The notes beneath the pieces were generated by a model that saw only the letters and a list, made by a program, of their open reading frames with translations, was not told the origin of the DNA and ran no database searches. Positions 16,239 through 24,706 of a stretch of DNA of 64,000 nt are shown here, in pieces. Every line of letters begins with the position of its first letter. Position 1 is the stretch's first letter. This DNA comes from Candidatus Melainabacteria bacterium RIFCSPHIGHO2_02_FULL_34_12 (GTDB taxonomy: Bacteria > Cyanobacteriota > Vampirovibrionia > 2-02-FULL-35-15). The stretch is taken from the NCBI GenBank assembly GCA_001784555.1, contig MFRM01000007.1:26469-90468 (forward strand). Direction: 5' to 3'. The position numbers were made by a program, and so were the translations under genes.

Positions 16239-18059
16239 TTATGGTTTTAACGTTTTCAGGTAAGCAATTCTGTCTTTTGCATCTTTAACATAGGAACCTG
16301 TAGGAGCATTTTGTAAATATTTCTGATAATTTTCAATGGCAGATTTATTATTTTTCATTTCCTCATAAATTACACCAAGAAAAAAGGATGCGTCTGCTTG
16401 TCCTTTTGGATCCAGCTGAACAGCTTTCATATATGATTTTATTGCTTCGTCTAATTGTTTATTTGCTTGATATGCTGTGCCAAGATTAAAATAAGTCTGA
16501 GCATCATTTGGAACCAGCTCTAAAGCCATAGAATAATCAACTATTGCACCAGCAATGTCATTTGAAGTTTGTTTGTTAATTGCTGATTGTATTAGAGGCT
16601 CTGCAATTTCAACATTGACCAGCTTTAATACATTTTCGTAAGTTGCATTTCCTTTATCCAGCTCAAGTGCTTTTTTATACTGAAGCTGAGCATTATTTAA
16701 ATCTTTGGCTGCCTGATATGCTGTACCAAGATTATAATAAACAGCTGAATCATCTGGATTAATTGAAATAGCTGCAAGATATGTGGTAATAGCTTCTTGA
16801 TAATTAGTTGAATTTTGTAGTTCTATTGCACGTGCTGAAAGATCCTGGAATTTTTTACTGGTGACTTGTTTACTTAAAATTTCAAGAGCTGATTTTACTT
16901 TTTGATTAGAAGAATCTATTGCTAAGGCTTTATTATAAGCTTTCTCAGCATGTGGAAAATCTCCTTTTGCCTGAAAGGCAGTACCAATATTGTAATGAAG
17001 AGTTACATCATTAAAATTTATTTCAAGAGCTTTTACGTATTGATCTATGGCTTCATCATATTTACCATCGTTTTGAAACTTTAGCGCCTGCTCTGAGAAC
17101 TGAGAGGCCCTAGCTTTTATTTTGTCCTGCTCAAGGGATTTTAGTCCTTTAAGTGCAATTTCATTCTCAGGATCCAGCTTTAGTGCCTGATTAAACTCTT
17201 CTTCTGCATTTACAAAATCTTTTTTTAACTGAAGTGCTTGTGCAAGGCCTATATGATTTTCAGTTACAAGCGGAGCAAGCCTTACAGCTTCATTCCAGCC
17301 TCTAACATTAGCAGTAAGTGCATCCTGGGAAGAAGGCTCAAGCTCAACTGCTTTTCTATAATGTTCAATTGCACTTACAATATCTTTTAGAGCTAACAAA
17401 CCATCTGCAACTTTTATATGTGCTTTAGCTGAATCTTTAATAGAAAGTGCTTTCTTATAAGTATCAATTGCATTATTTATGTCATTTGTTCTTTGTCCAT
17501 CTCTTAAGTAAAGTATGTAATAAATATCTCCCAGATTAATTAATATATTTGGATCTGGTTCTTTAGAAAGTTTTAGTGCTTTTTTATATTCAATCAGAGC
17601 AAATTCAAATTTTGCGTCTGCTCTTAATTTATCTCCAAGCTGCATCCTGGCTAATGAGTCGCTTGCCTTTACTCCTTTTTGTCTTAAAAGTGCATCCAGA
17701 TTTGCATCAGCAGTTTCATTTTCAGGGTCAAGATAAATCGCTGTTCGGAATTCTTTTAAAGCATTTTCATGATCAGTTCTTTCTGCAAGAAATTTGCCGT
17801 AATTATTATGAGCAATACTAATATTTTGTTTTACTACGGTATTATTTGGCTCAATAGACAATGCCTCATTAAATAGCTGAATTGCACCTTCATAATCTTT
17901 TTTCTTATGCAGCTCTATTCCTTGGTTTACCAACTTTACAACTTCCTGATTTGGGATATAGCCTTCATTTTGAGCAAAAGAAGCAGAGAAGCAGAGAGAC
18001 AGAGAAGCAAAGATAAAACTTACCAGAGAAAATAAAAATGTTTTTTTACATATCATCAT
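16239..18059 (-). CDS. Exported TPR-repeat protein
   Basis: The 606-residue product starts with a signal peptide (KKTFLFSLVSFIFASLSLCF, likely cut after SFAQ). It is then built almost entirely of tetratricopeptide repeats, about twelve, each with the pattern N/G-LG-x-Y/F-x8-A-x3-Y-x3-L-x-ldP (for example YNIGTAFQAKGDFPHAEKAY and YFNLGTAYQANKQLDEAIKS). TPR arrays are protein-binding scaffolds, so a periplasmic or outer-membrane assembly role is likely, but the partner is unknown. It is divergent from the atp genes with 37 bases between starts. Confidence 0.85.
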   Translation of the reverse strand: MMICKKTFLFSLVSFIFASLSLCFSASFAQNEGYIPNQEVVKLVNQGIELHKKKDYEGAIQLFNEALSIEPNNTVVKQNISIAHNNYGKFLAERTDHENALKEFRTAIYLDPENETADANLDALLRQKGVKASDSLARMQLGDKLRADAKFEFALIEYKKALKLSKEPDPNILINLGDIYYILYLRDGQRTNDINNAIDTYKKALSIKDSAKAHIKVADGLLALKDIVSAIEHYRKAVELEPSSQDALTANVRGWNEAVRLAPLVTENHIGLAQALQLKKDFVNAEEEFNQALKLDPENEIALKGLKSLEQDKIKARASQFSEQALKFQNDGKYDEAIDQYVKALEINFNDVTLHYNIGTAFQAKGDFPHAEKAYNKALAIDSSNQKVKSALEILSKQVTSKKFQDLSARAIELQNSTNYQEAITTYLAAISINPDDSAVYYNLGTAYQAAKDLNNAQLQYKKALELDKGNATYENVLKLVNVEIAEPLIQSAINKQTSNDIAGAIVDYSMALELVPNDAQTYFNLGTAYQANKQLDEAIKSYMKAVQLDPKGQADASFFLGVIYEEMKNNKSAIENYQKYLQNAPTGSYVKDAKDRIAYLKTLKP

Positions 18060-18096
18060 TTACTATTTTAAAGCATATAGCTAATATAATCATGTT

Positions 18097-18294
18097 ATGG
18101 GACTTCTATATGATTTGATTTTTGGTGTTTTTGTTTTAACTGCTCTGGCTGCAACCCTAGGGAACTATTTAGACAGAAGATTTCATACAAGTCCTTTATT
18201 AGCAATAACACTTGGGATACTTGCAATAATTTTTGGACTGGCACGCTTGGTTATTAAATCAAATGAAATATATAAAAATACATCGAAAAAATAA
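18097..18294 (+). CDS. AtpZ/AtpI-like small membrane protein
   Basis: A 65-residue protein with two hydrophobic helices (LIFGVFVLTALAATLGNYLD and LLAITLGILAIIFGLARLVI) fits the small AtpZ-like family. Members are encoded at the head of many F-type ATP synthase operons and have been linked to magnesium or calcium uptake or to c-ring assembly. It directly precedes an AtpI-like gene; the stop and the next ATG share one base. The start is the ATG at 18097. The exact paralogue name is not certain from sequence alone. Confidence 0.75.
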   Translation: MGLLYDLIFGVFVLTALAATLGNYLDRRFHTSPLLAITLGILAIIFGLARLVIKSNEIYKNTSKK

Positions 18295-18659
18295 TGAAAG
18301 ATATTAATAGTCTTAAATCGCTACTGAATAAAGTTTCTTTTATTCAACTTGTGACAGTTACAGCTTTATGTTTTATATACTTATTTTTTAGTCCAAATTC
18401 CAGCATTCTTTCAGGTTTTATAATAAGCGGAATCATATCAGTGCTTTACTCCCAATTATTAAAAGTTAGCTCAACAAATACATTACTTTTATTCTTTGGT
18501 TTCCCTATCAGATTAATTATTCTTATACCTCCTGCTGCAATACTGGTTCACAAATTTCATTCAAATCTGATAGCATTGTTTATCGGTTTTGTATTATGCC
18601 AGCTTATTTATATTTTACTCGTTTGGCAACATACAAAAAAAATTAAAGTTGAGGGATAA
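18294..18659 (+). CDS. atpI: ATP synthase assembly-type protein AtpI
   Basis: The 121-residue product has four hydrophobic helices and fits AtpI, the poorly conserved membrane protein that precedes the a subunit in cyanobacterial and many other atp operons and helps c-ring assembly. The assignment rests on size, topology and position (immediately upstream of atpB, whose ATG follows its TAA directly). It has no catalytic motif. The sequence itself is not strongly diagnostic. Confidence 0.75.
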   Translation: MKDINSLKSLLNKVSFIQLVTVTALCFIYLFFSPNSSILSGFIISGIISVLYSQLLKVSSTNTLLLFFGFPIRLIILIPPAAILVHKFHSNLIALFIGFVLCQLIYILLVWQHTKKIKVEG

Positions 18660-19391
18660 ATGTCATCATCACTTGGAGTTCATGTTACAAGCCAAATACT
18701 AGGTCAGAAGGTACATATGGATACGCTTGTTTATTCATGGGCAATTATGGGCTCTATCCTTTTAATCAGCTTTTTACTTACAAGAAATTTAAAAATTGAA
18801 GGGTATTCAGTTAAACAATCCATCCTGGAAACAATATGGGGATTAATTAATGGACTTACCTCTACACAAATACCTGGAAATAAAGGAAAGAATTTTATTC
18901 CTTTAATAGGTGGAATATTTATTTTTACTCTTTTTGCTTATTGGCTAGGACTAATGCCATGGAAAGTAGGAGAAGCATTCACCTGGTGGCCACAGCTTGA
19001 CAACGGTAATCATTGGGAAGGTTCATCTCCAGCAGCAGACCTAAATGTAACTGCAGGAATGGCATTAATTTCATTAATTACTTATATAATTGCTGGAATA
19101 AAAAGTGGTGGTATTGGATATGTTTTAAATTATTTTAAACCCCTGGGTTTTGTAGAATGGCTTGATTTGCTTGTCAGACCACTAACTCTTGCTCTCCGGC
19201 TCTTTGCAAACACAATAGCAGGTGAAATCTTAGTTATGTCTATTTTAGGATTAGTTGCAGTTATTTTACCAGTCTTTGCAGTTGCATTTGAACTATTTAT
19301 AGGTTTAATACAAGCACTTGTATTCTCATTATTAACTACGGTATACATTGGTACTGCTGTTGCTCATTCAGAGCATGCAGAAGAACATTAA
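18660..19391 (+). CDS. atpB: ATP synthase F0 subunit a
   Basis: Subunit a forms the proton half-channels against the c-ring. The 243-residue product has five to six helices and the family core RPLTLALRLFANTIAGEILV. The core includes the essential Arg (in LALRLFAN) and the C-terminal FIGLIQALVFSLLTTVYIG. GAGGGA precedes the ATG. Genes for c, b, delta, alpha, gamma, beta and epsilon do not follow; the next gene is on the other strand, three bases beyond the stop, so the rest of the F1F0 operon must be elsewhere. Confidence 0.94.
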   Translation: MSSSLGVHVTSQILGQKVHMDTLVYSWAIMGSILLISFLLTRNLKIEGYSVKQSILETIWGLINGLTSTQIPGNKGKNFIPLIGGIFIFTLFAYWLGLMPWKVGEAFTWWPQLDNGNHWEGSSPAADLNVTAGMALISLITYIIAGIKSGGIGYVLNYFKPLGFVEWLDLLVRPLTLALRLFANTIAGEILVMSILGLVAVILPVFAVAFELFIGLIQALVFSLLTTVYIGTAVAHSEHAEEH

Positions 19392-19393
19392 AA

Positions 19394-20344
19394 TTACTTT
19401 TTTCCTATTTCTAAAAAACATCTGCTTCTATGATGCTTATTGTCTGTGATGTCATATAGTTCTGGTATCTCTTTTTTACACTTTTCAAATACAAACGGAC
19501 AGCGGGGATGAAATGCACATCCCAAGGGAATTGAATTTATACTTGGTGGTTGTCCAAATATAGGATTAAGCAGTTTTTTATTTTCATCAGGAAGAGAATT
19601 TAATAGCCCTATTGTATAGGGATGCTTAGGATTTGTAAAAATATCTTTCGTTAATCCATGCTCAACAATTTTTCCAAGATACATTACATAAACCCGATCG
19701 CAAATTTCAGAAACCTGAGCAAGATCATGAGTAATTAATAAAATTGCTTTCTTTTGCTTTTTTAAATTTTTCATAATTTCAAGGATTTGTAATTGTATGG
19801 TTACATCAAGAGCAGTGGTAGGTTCATCTGCAATTAGTACATCTGGCTGACCTACAAGTGCCATTGCAATTAATGCTCTTTGTTTCATTCCTCCTGAAAA
19901 TTGATGTGGATAATCATTAATTCTGCTGGAAGGATTCGGAATATTCATCATTTCAAGTGAAGATTTAGCTGAAAGCAAAGCATCCTTATATGAAACTTGT
20001 TTATGTACTTCCAGCACCTCTGCAATCTGATTACCTACTGTAAAAACAGGATTTAATGCAGACAAGGGATCTTGAGGTATTAAAGAAATTTGGTTTCCTC
20101 TGATTTTACGTTTTGATTCCTCATCAAGAGTAAGCAAATCCTTTCCTTTATAAAGTATTTTTCCGGTTAATTTAGAATTTGGAGGATAAATACCTAAAAC
20201 TGAAAATGCTGTTAATGATTTTCCGCATCCTGATTCACCAACCAAACCTACTATTTCAGAATCTTCAAGATCAATAGAAACACCGTCAACAGCATTTTTG
20301 CCGTCAAATGATATAGTCAAATTTTGAACTTCTAAAACTTTCAT
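19394..20344 (-). CDS. Peptide/nickel ABC transporter ATP-binding protein (DppD/OppD type)
   Basis: This ATPase energises a binding-protein-dependent importer for peptides or similar substrates. Walker A is GESGCGKS (residues about 36-43), the Q-loop is ISLIPQDPLSALNP, the ABC signature is FSGGMKQRALIAMAL and Walker B is VLIADEPTTALD. The C-terminal extension with FHPRCPFVFEKCKKEIPEL is the family's cysteine-containing region. No permease, second ATPase or binding-protein gene is next to it, so it is either an orphan or part of a scattered transporter. Confidence 0.9.
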   Translation of the reverse strand: MKVLEVQNLTISFDGKNAVDGVSIDLEDSEIVGLVGESGCGKSLTAFSVLGIYPPNSKLTGKILYKGKDLLTLDEESKRKIRGNQISLIPQDPLSALNPVFTVGNQIAEVLEVHKQVSYKDALLSAKSSLEMMNIPNPSSRINDYPHQFSGGMKQRALIAMALVGQPDVLIADEPTTALDVTIQLQILEIMKNLKKQKKAILLITHDLAQVSEICDRVYVMYLGKIVEHGLTKDIFTNPKHPYTIGLLNSLPDENKKLLNPIFGQPPSINSIPLGCAFHPRCPFVFEKCKKEIPELYDITDNKHHRSRCFLEIGKK

Positions 20345-20424
20345 GCTTGAGTTCTTTACTGATTATGGTAACATTTAAATGAATATACTTTTAAAAAAGT
20401 AAATCAAAGAAAATCACAAAAAAC

Positions 20425-21249
20425 ATGGCACAAAGTCCAATAGATTTCACTTCATTAGATAATAATGAGCTAGACAGTAAAGATATTCATAAACTTTTAT
20501 CTCAATATCATAAATCTAAAGATAAAGTCATTAGAGATAAAATAGTTCAGATTTCAATATCTCTGGTTAAAAGAATAGCTTATGGATTAGCCCGAAGAAG
20601 TACTGACCCTGTAGATGATTTAATTCAGGTAGGAAGTATTGGCCTTGTAAAAGCAATAGAACAATTTGATCCGAATGCCGGAGCTAAATTCTTTACTTAT
20701 GCCACGCATTTAATTACCGGTGAAATCCGCCATTATTTAAGAGATAAAACCTCTATGATAAGAGCTCCAAGAGAATTACAGGAACTTAGCTTTAGAATTT
20801 CAAGATTAGTTCAGGATTTAATTCATGAATTAGGTCGTGAACCTACTGATGCTGAAGTTTCAGAAGTTCTTCAAATTCATCCCGACAAAATATCCGAAGC
20901 ATTTGAGGTAGACCGTAGAAGAACTTTAATTTCGCTTGATCAAACATTAACCACTGACGGTACAAGCGAACAATTACTTTTAGATACTCTTGAAGATAGT
21001 TCACATCAGATAAAGTTCAGTTCAGAAGAAGACAACATAATGCTTCAAACTGCAATTAAACAATTAAAAGACAATCTCAGAGAAGTTGTAGAAATGACCT
21101 ATTACCAGGATTTAAGCCAGACAGAAGTAGCAAGAAGACTTGGGATATCACAAATGCAGGTCTCAAGAAGGCTAAGAGCAGCAACTGCTGAATTACAAAG
21201 AATTTTACTTGGAAATAAAATGAATCTGAATAAGAAAAAATCTAAATAA
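20425..21249 (+). CDS. RNA polymerase sigma factor, group 3 (SigF-like)
   Basis: The 274-residue product carries sigma region 2 (DDLIQVGSIGLVKAIEQFDP, then GAKFFTYATHLITGEIRHYL), region 3 (RDKTSMIRAPRELQELSFRI) and a C-terminal region 4 helix-turn-helix (LSQTEVARRLGISQMQVSRR). This domain set is that of the sporulation/general-stress SigB-SigF-SigG class and the cyanobacterial SigF group. No anti-sigma factor is next to it. galE begins five bases after its stop. Confidence 0.9.
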   Translation: MAQSPIDFTSLDNNELDSKDIHKLLSQYHKSKDKVIRDKIVQISISLVKRIAYGLARRSTDPVDDLIQVGSIGLVKAIEQFDPNAGAKFFTYATHLITGEIRHYLRDKTSMIRAPRELQELSFRISRLVQDLIHELGREPTDAEVSEVLQIHPDKISEAFEVDRRRTLISLDQTLTTDGTSEQLLLDTLEDSSHQIKFSSEEDNIMLQTAIKQLKDNLREVVEMTYYQDLSQTEVARRLGISQMQVSRRLRAATAELQRILLGNKMNLNKKKSK

Positions 21250-21254
21250 AAACC

Positions 21255-22229
21255 TTGGCTCATACCATATTAATAACTGGAGGCGCAGGATATATTGGAG
21301 GTATAACCACCGAGACCCTTCATAAGGAAGGCTTTAATCTTGTAGTACTTGATGATTTATCTACAGGGCATAAAGAAAATTTATTTAAAGACTTTCCTTT
21401 CTACAATGGCAAAATTGGTGATGTAGATATTCTAAAAAAAATATTCTCGGAAAATAAAATTGATTTGGTTATTCATATGGCAGGTGCTGCACTTGTAAAA
21501 GAATCAATGCTTAATCCACAGAAGTACTTTGATATAAATTTTTGTCAAGGTGAAAATCTGTTAGACGTAATGAATCTTTTTGGAGTAAAAAAAATTGTAT
21601 TTTCTTCTTCATGTGCAGTTTATGGAATACCAAAAGAATCGGACATACCAATAAATGAAGATGTTCAGACTAAACCTGTAAACCCTTATGGAGAATCAAA
21701 GCTTTTATTTGAAAAAGCCCTAGAGTGGCATAAAAAATCTAATGATCTTGATTATATTTCACTAAGATATTTCAACGTAGCCGGAAGCAGCGATACTAGA
21801 GGAGAAAATCATTCTCCAGAAACTCATTTAATTCCTCTTGTTGTAAAAGCAGCAAAAGATCCGGGTTACAAACTTAATGTATTTGGAAATGACTACCCTA
21901 CAAAAGACGGTACTGTAATAAGGGATTATATACATATAATTGATCTGGCAAATGCTCATATTTGTGCAATTAATACATTAATTAAAGGCGAAAAACATCA
22001 AAGCACTTATAACGTAGGATATGGTCAAGGTTATTCAGTTCTTGAAATTGTCAATGCAGCCAAAGAAGTTTTAAAAAAAGAAATAAATTACGTCATATCG
22101 GAAAGAAGAGAAGGCGATCCGCCTGTTTTAATTGCTGATACGAGAAAAATTCAGCATGATTTGAACTGGAAGCCTAGATATAACAACATACATGAAATTA
22201 TAAGTTCTGCAAGCAGGTTTACAAATTAA
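21255..22229 (+). CDS. galE: UDP-glucose 4-epimerase
   Basis: GalE interconverts UDP-glucose and UDP-galactose, feeding surface polysaccharide synthesis. The 324-residue extended SDR enzyme has the NAD-binding GGAGYIGG near the N-terminus, the SSSCAVYG Ser and the catalytic YGESK. It also has RYFNVAGSS and DGTVIRDYIHIIDLANAH, both typical of GalE. The start is TTG at 21255; no clear binding site is present, so it may depend on coupling to the sigma gene. Related epimerases are possible but the motif set favours GalE. Confidence 0.9.
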   Translation: MAHTILITGGAGYIGGITTETLHKEGFNLVVLDDLSTGHKENLFKDFPFYNGKIGDVDILKKIFSENKIDLVIHMAGAALVKESMLNPQKYFDINFCQGENLLDVMNLFGVKKIVFSSSCAVYGIPKESDIPINEDVQTKPVNPYGESKLLFEKALEWHKKSNDLDYISLRYFNVAGSSDTRGENHSPETHLIPLVVKAAKDPGYKLNVFGNDYPTKDGTVIRDYIHIIDLANAHICAINTLIKGEKHQSTYNVGYGQGYSVLEIVNAAKEVLKKEINYVISERREGDPPVLIADTRKIQHDLNWKPRYNNIHEIISSASRFTN

Positions 22230-22331
22230 AACCTGCGTGTTCTTTTATAAATATTTTTTACAACTCATACATCCACATTGAATTAAAAAATATAATTGCT
22301 AGAATTATTCAAGGTAAAGGGGAAACAATTT

Positions 22332-22547
22332 ATGGCAAAAGTTTTAGTTAATTTTCAGGATGATTTTTTACAAGAGATAGATCGAGTTGCAGAACTTGAA
22401 CACAGAACAAGAAGTTCATTAATTAGAGAAGCACTCAGGAGATATTTGTTACAACATTCAGTACAAACAGAAAAAGCAGAGGCTATTAATCAACCAGCTC
22501 CACTCGTAACAAACAAAATTGTTTATCCAACTGCAAAAGCAAGTTGA
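22332..22547 (+). CDS. Ribbon-helix-helix (CopG/MetJ-type) regulator
   Basis: The short product (about 71 residues) begins MAKVLVNFQDDFLQEIDRVA and continues with HRTRSSLIREALRRYL, the ribbon-helix-helix DNA-binding pattern seen in CopG/Arc and antitoxin proteins. I use the ATG at 22332, which has AGGGGA about eight bases upstream; 36 open bases before it would add non-family residues. A polar C-terminal tail follows. No toxin gene is adjacent. It shares the terminator at 22565-22588 with the opposing RHH-like gene. Confidence 0.8.
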   Translation: MAKVLVNFQDDFLQEIDRVAELEHRTRSSLIREALRRYLLQHSVQTEKAEAINQPAPLVTNKIVYPTAKAS

Positions 22548-22564
22548 CTTTTTTAAGCAAAAAA

Positions 22565-22588
22565 AAAGCCCCTTTAAAAAGGGGCTTT
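22565..22588. terminator. Bidirectional rho-independent terminator
   Basis: An 11-bp stem of AAAGCCCCTTT with AAAGGGGCTTT and a two-base loop is flanked by A-runs on the left and T-runs on the right, so it can stop transcripts in both directions. It lies between two convergent RHH-like genes. Confidence 0.92.
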
Positions 22589-22615
22589 TAAATTTTTTAC
22601 TAAACAAAGCTTGAA

Positions 22616-22873
22616 CTAGTTCAATGAAGATACTAATTCATTAGATGCATCTGTCTTTTGTGTAAAAAGACTATCAGCATTACTACCAATTAAACGTGCC
22701 CATTGTTCAATAACTTCAGCTTGGCTAACACCTTTTTGTGTAGCAACATGTCTGATTATTTCCAAAGCTCTTGGTGAAAGACGGAATGAAACCATCTTTT
22801 TTGCTTCTCCATAGAGTGGCTTTGGACCAGTTTTCTTTCTGCTTTGTTGTGATTGATTTGTTAATGTATCCAT
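22616..22873 (-). CDS. RHH-like DNA-binding protein
   Basis: The 85-residue product starts with a Ser/Gln/Lys-rich N-terminal arm (residues 1-25). The VSFRLSPRALEIIRHVATQKG strand and helix and the SQAEVIEQWARLIG helix that follow are in ribbon-helix-helix style. AGGAGAG lies about six bases upstream of the ATG. It faces the other RHH gene across the shared terminator. An AT-rich palindrome at 22934-22951 upstream could be its own operator. A toxin partner is not seen. Confidence 0.75.
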   Translation of the reverse strand: MDTLTNQSQQSRKKTGPKPLYGEAKKMVSFRLSPRALEIIRHVATQKGVSQAEVIEQWARLIGSNADSLFTQKTDASNELVSSLN

Positions 22874-22933
22874 GTCTCTCCTCTTATTTTTTTATTAACC
22901 GTCCGAAGTAATAATTTATCGTAGTATTGACTA

Positions 22934-22951
22934 ATGTATTAAAAAATACAT
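22934..22951. promoter_or_regulatory. AT-rich palindrome, candidate operator
   Basis: ATGTATT and AATACAT flank AAAA, a perfect 18-bp palindrome about 60 bases upstream of the RHH-like gene on the minus strand. RHH proteins commonly bind short palindromes near their own promoters, so autoregulation is a reasonable guess; nothing else shows it. Confidence 0.35.
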
Positions 22952-23057
22952 AAATATTTTATAATTGGGCTTGACTGAATACAGAAAACTTAAAAAATAC
23001 TTAAATTCAATTAAAAATTTCATGAAATTTCCTAACAAATTTCATTTTGCTCGGTTA

Positions 23058-23074
23058 TCTTAACTAGGTTAAGA
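23058..23074. promoter_or_regulatory. Inverted repeat upstream of the inositol-phosphatase gene
   Basis: TCTTAAC and GTTAAGA flank TAG, about 24 bases before the TTG start at 23098 and just upstream of the AAGGAAGGAG binding site. It could be an operator or a small RNA hairpin. Confidence 0.3.
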
Positions 23075-23097
23075 AAATAAAGGAAGGAGACTGGAAG

Positions 23098-23877
23098 TTG
23101 AAAACAATAAAAGAAGCTTATAAGTTGACTGAAAAAATAATTGAGAGAGCAAGTCTTTTTATAAATAAAAACCTAAACAAGATTAGAAAAATCTCCTTTA
23201 AAAAAGGAGATTTTAATTTGGTTACCAATGTAGATCATGAGGTAGAGGAACTTCTTTTAAAAGAAATCTATTCAAAATTTCCAGATCATTCTGTTATTGC
23301 AGAAGAATCAGGCATTAAAACAAATAATTCAATTTATAAATGGTTTATTGATCCTATAGACGGGACTACTAATTTTGCTCATGGATATCCTTGTTTTTGT
23401 ATTTCAATTGCTTTTGCAAAAGATAATGTTATTGAATTTGGATTTATAAAAAATCCTGTAACTGACGAATTATATAGTGCCAGAAAAAATAAAGGCGCAA
23501 AGTTAAATGGTAAAAATATTTCAGTTTCAAAGACAAGAAAGCTCAAAGATTCTCTACTTGTAACAGGTTTTCCATATGATAGAAGAACATCAAAAATTAA
23601 TAATTTTAAAAACTTTTGCAATTTAACTTTAACTACTCAGGGCGTCAGAAGAGACGGTTCAGCTGCAATGGATCTATGTTATGTTGCCTCAGGTAAGTTT
23701 GATGGTTTTTGGGAAATAAAATTAAGTCCATGGGATGTAGCTGCCGGAGTATTAATTTTAAAAGAGGCAGGAGGAAAAATAACTGCATTTAAAAATAAAA
23801 AATATAACATCTACAGTAAAGAAATAGTTGCATCTAACGGGAAGATTCATGATGAATTATTAAAATATTTATCCTAA
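23098..23877 (+). CDS. Inositol monophosphatase family protein (SuhB-like)
   Basis: Members hydrolyse inositol-1-phosphate and related sugar phosphates with Mg2+. The 259-residue product has VIAEESG (metal Glu), the signature WFIDPIDGTTNFAHGYPCF, and a C-terminal WDVAAGVLILKEAGG with the second metal Asp. The start is TTG at 23098 with a very strong site (AAGGAAGGAG) 8-10 bases upstream. The substrate cannot be fixed from sequence; SuhB, histidinol-phosphatase-like and NADP phosphatase functions all occur in this family. A 224-base spacer before it separates it from the divergent RHH-like gene. Confidence 0.88.
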   Translation: MKTIKEAYKLTEKIIERASLFINKNLNKIRKISFKKGDFNLVTNVDHEVEELLLKEIYSKFPDHSVIAEESGIKTNNSIYKWFIDPIDGTTNFAHGYPCFCISIAFAKDNVIEFGFIKNPVTDELYSARKNKGAKLNGKNISVSKTRKLKDSLLVTGFPYDRRTSKINNFKNFCNLTLTTQGVRRDGSAAMDLCYVASGKFDGFWEIKLSPWDVAAGVLILKEAGGKITAFKNKKYNIYSKEIVASNGKIHDELLKYLS

Positions 23878-23879
23878 TA

Positions 23880-24626
23880 CTAATTTTCAACTACTTCGAT
23901 CCCATCATAACCAACTTGTCTCATTACATGAAAATAAGCATTTAGTAAATTGTGTGCAAAATCAACGTATTCTTGCTCATCTGAAAGATCAATAAGACCA
24001 GGTACAGAAAAATTTAAAGAGCGATTTTCACGATCAGCCTTTGACTCTTCAAAAGCAGCAACCACATTATCAGCAGTACTGTAATAAGTTTCTAAGAGTT
24101 CTAAATCAGCCAGTGCTCTTCCTGAAAATCTTTGAAGTCCTACAACAGGAGCAAATTTCATTAATTTAGGTCTAGGCATATTAAATACTCTTTGACAGAA
24201 AAAACTTAGGGCTTTTTCCTCAGGAGATAAATTATATCTAAACACGAAACTAGAGCTCTCAGATTCACTGGGAGTAATATTTAAAACTGTCACTATATTT
24301 TGAGGTATTACATCAACACTTGCTTGTACACCATGATAGCCACGAACGCTGTATTGAATATTTTCAGCTTGATTAGATGTTAAGTAGCCCATTCCTCTCA
24401 TTTGAGTTGCTACATCTTTATGCTTAACAGCCTGGTCAAATACTTCCATACTTACTCCATTAATACTTACAAGATCACCAGCATCATTACGGACAACACT
24501 ATTAGAAACACCAGAAGAATCTGGATCCTGCGTTGGATAAATACATGGTTCATTAGCAACACTATCCCAAAACTTTTGAGGATTAACTCTTGGTCTTGGC
24601 ACTATTACATTTACCGGTTCTAACAT
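23880..24626 (-). CDS. Hypothetical protein
   Basis: The 248-residue soluble product (starting MLEPVNVIVPRPRVNPQKFW) is not recognised. There is no signal peptide, membrane segment or metal motif. The N-terminal 60 residues are polar with many Asn/Ser/Asp. The rest is mixed, with a hydrophilic tail containing EQEYVDFAHNLLNAYFHVMR. It is convergent with the SuhB-like gene and separated by two bases. No strong binding site precedes the ATG. Confidence 0.6.
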   Translation of the reverse strand: MLEPVNVIVPRPRVNPQKFWDSVANEPCIYPTQDPDSSGVSNSVVRNDAGDLVSINGVSMEVFDQAVKHKDVATQMRGMGYLTSNQAENIQYSVRGYHGVQASVDVIPQNIVTVLNITPSESESSSFVFRYNLSPEEKALSFFCQRVFNMPRPKLMKFAPVVGLQRFSGRALADLELLETYYSTADNVVAAFEESKADRENRSLNFSVPGLIDLSDEQEYVDFAHNLLNAYFHVMRQVGYDGIEVVEN

Positions 24627-24706
24627 TGTATTTTCATACTAACATTACAATCTAATACATTCATTAAACAGAATTAATGAAAAGTTTAAACTGGAGAAAT
24701 CCTCTA

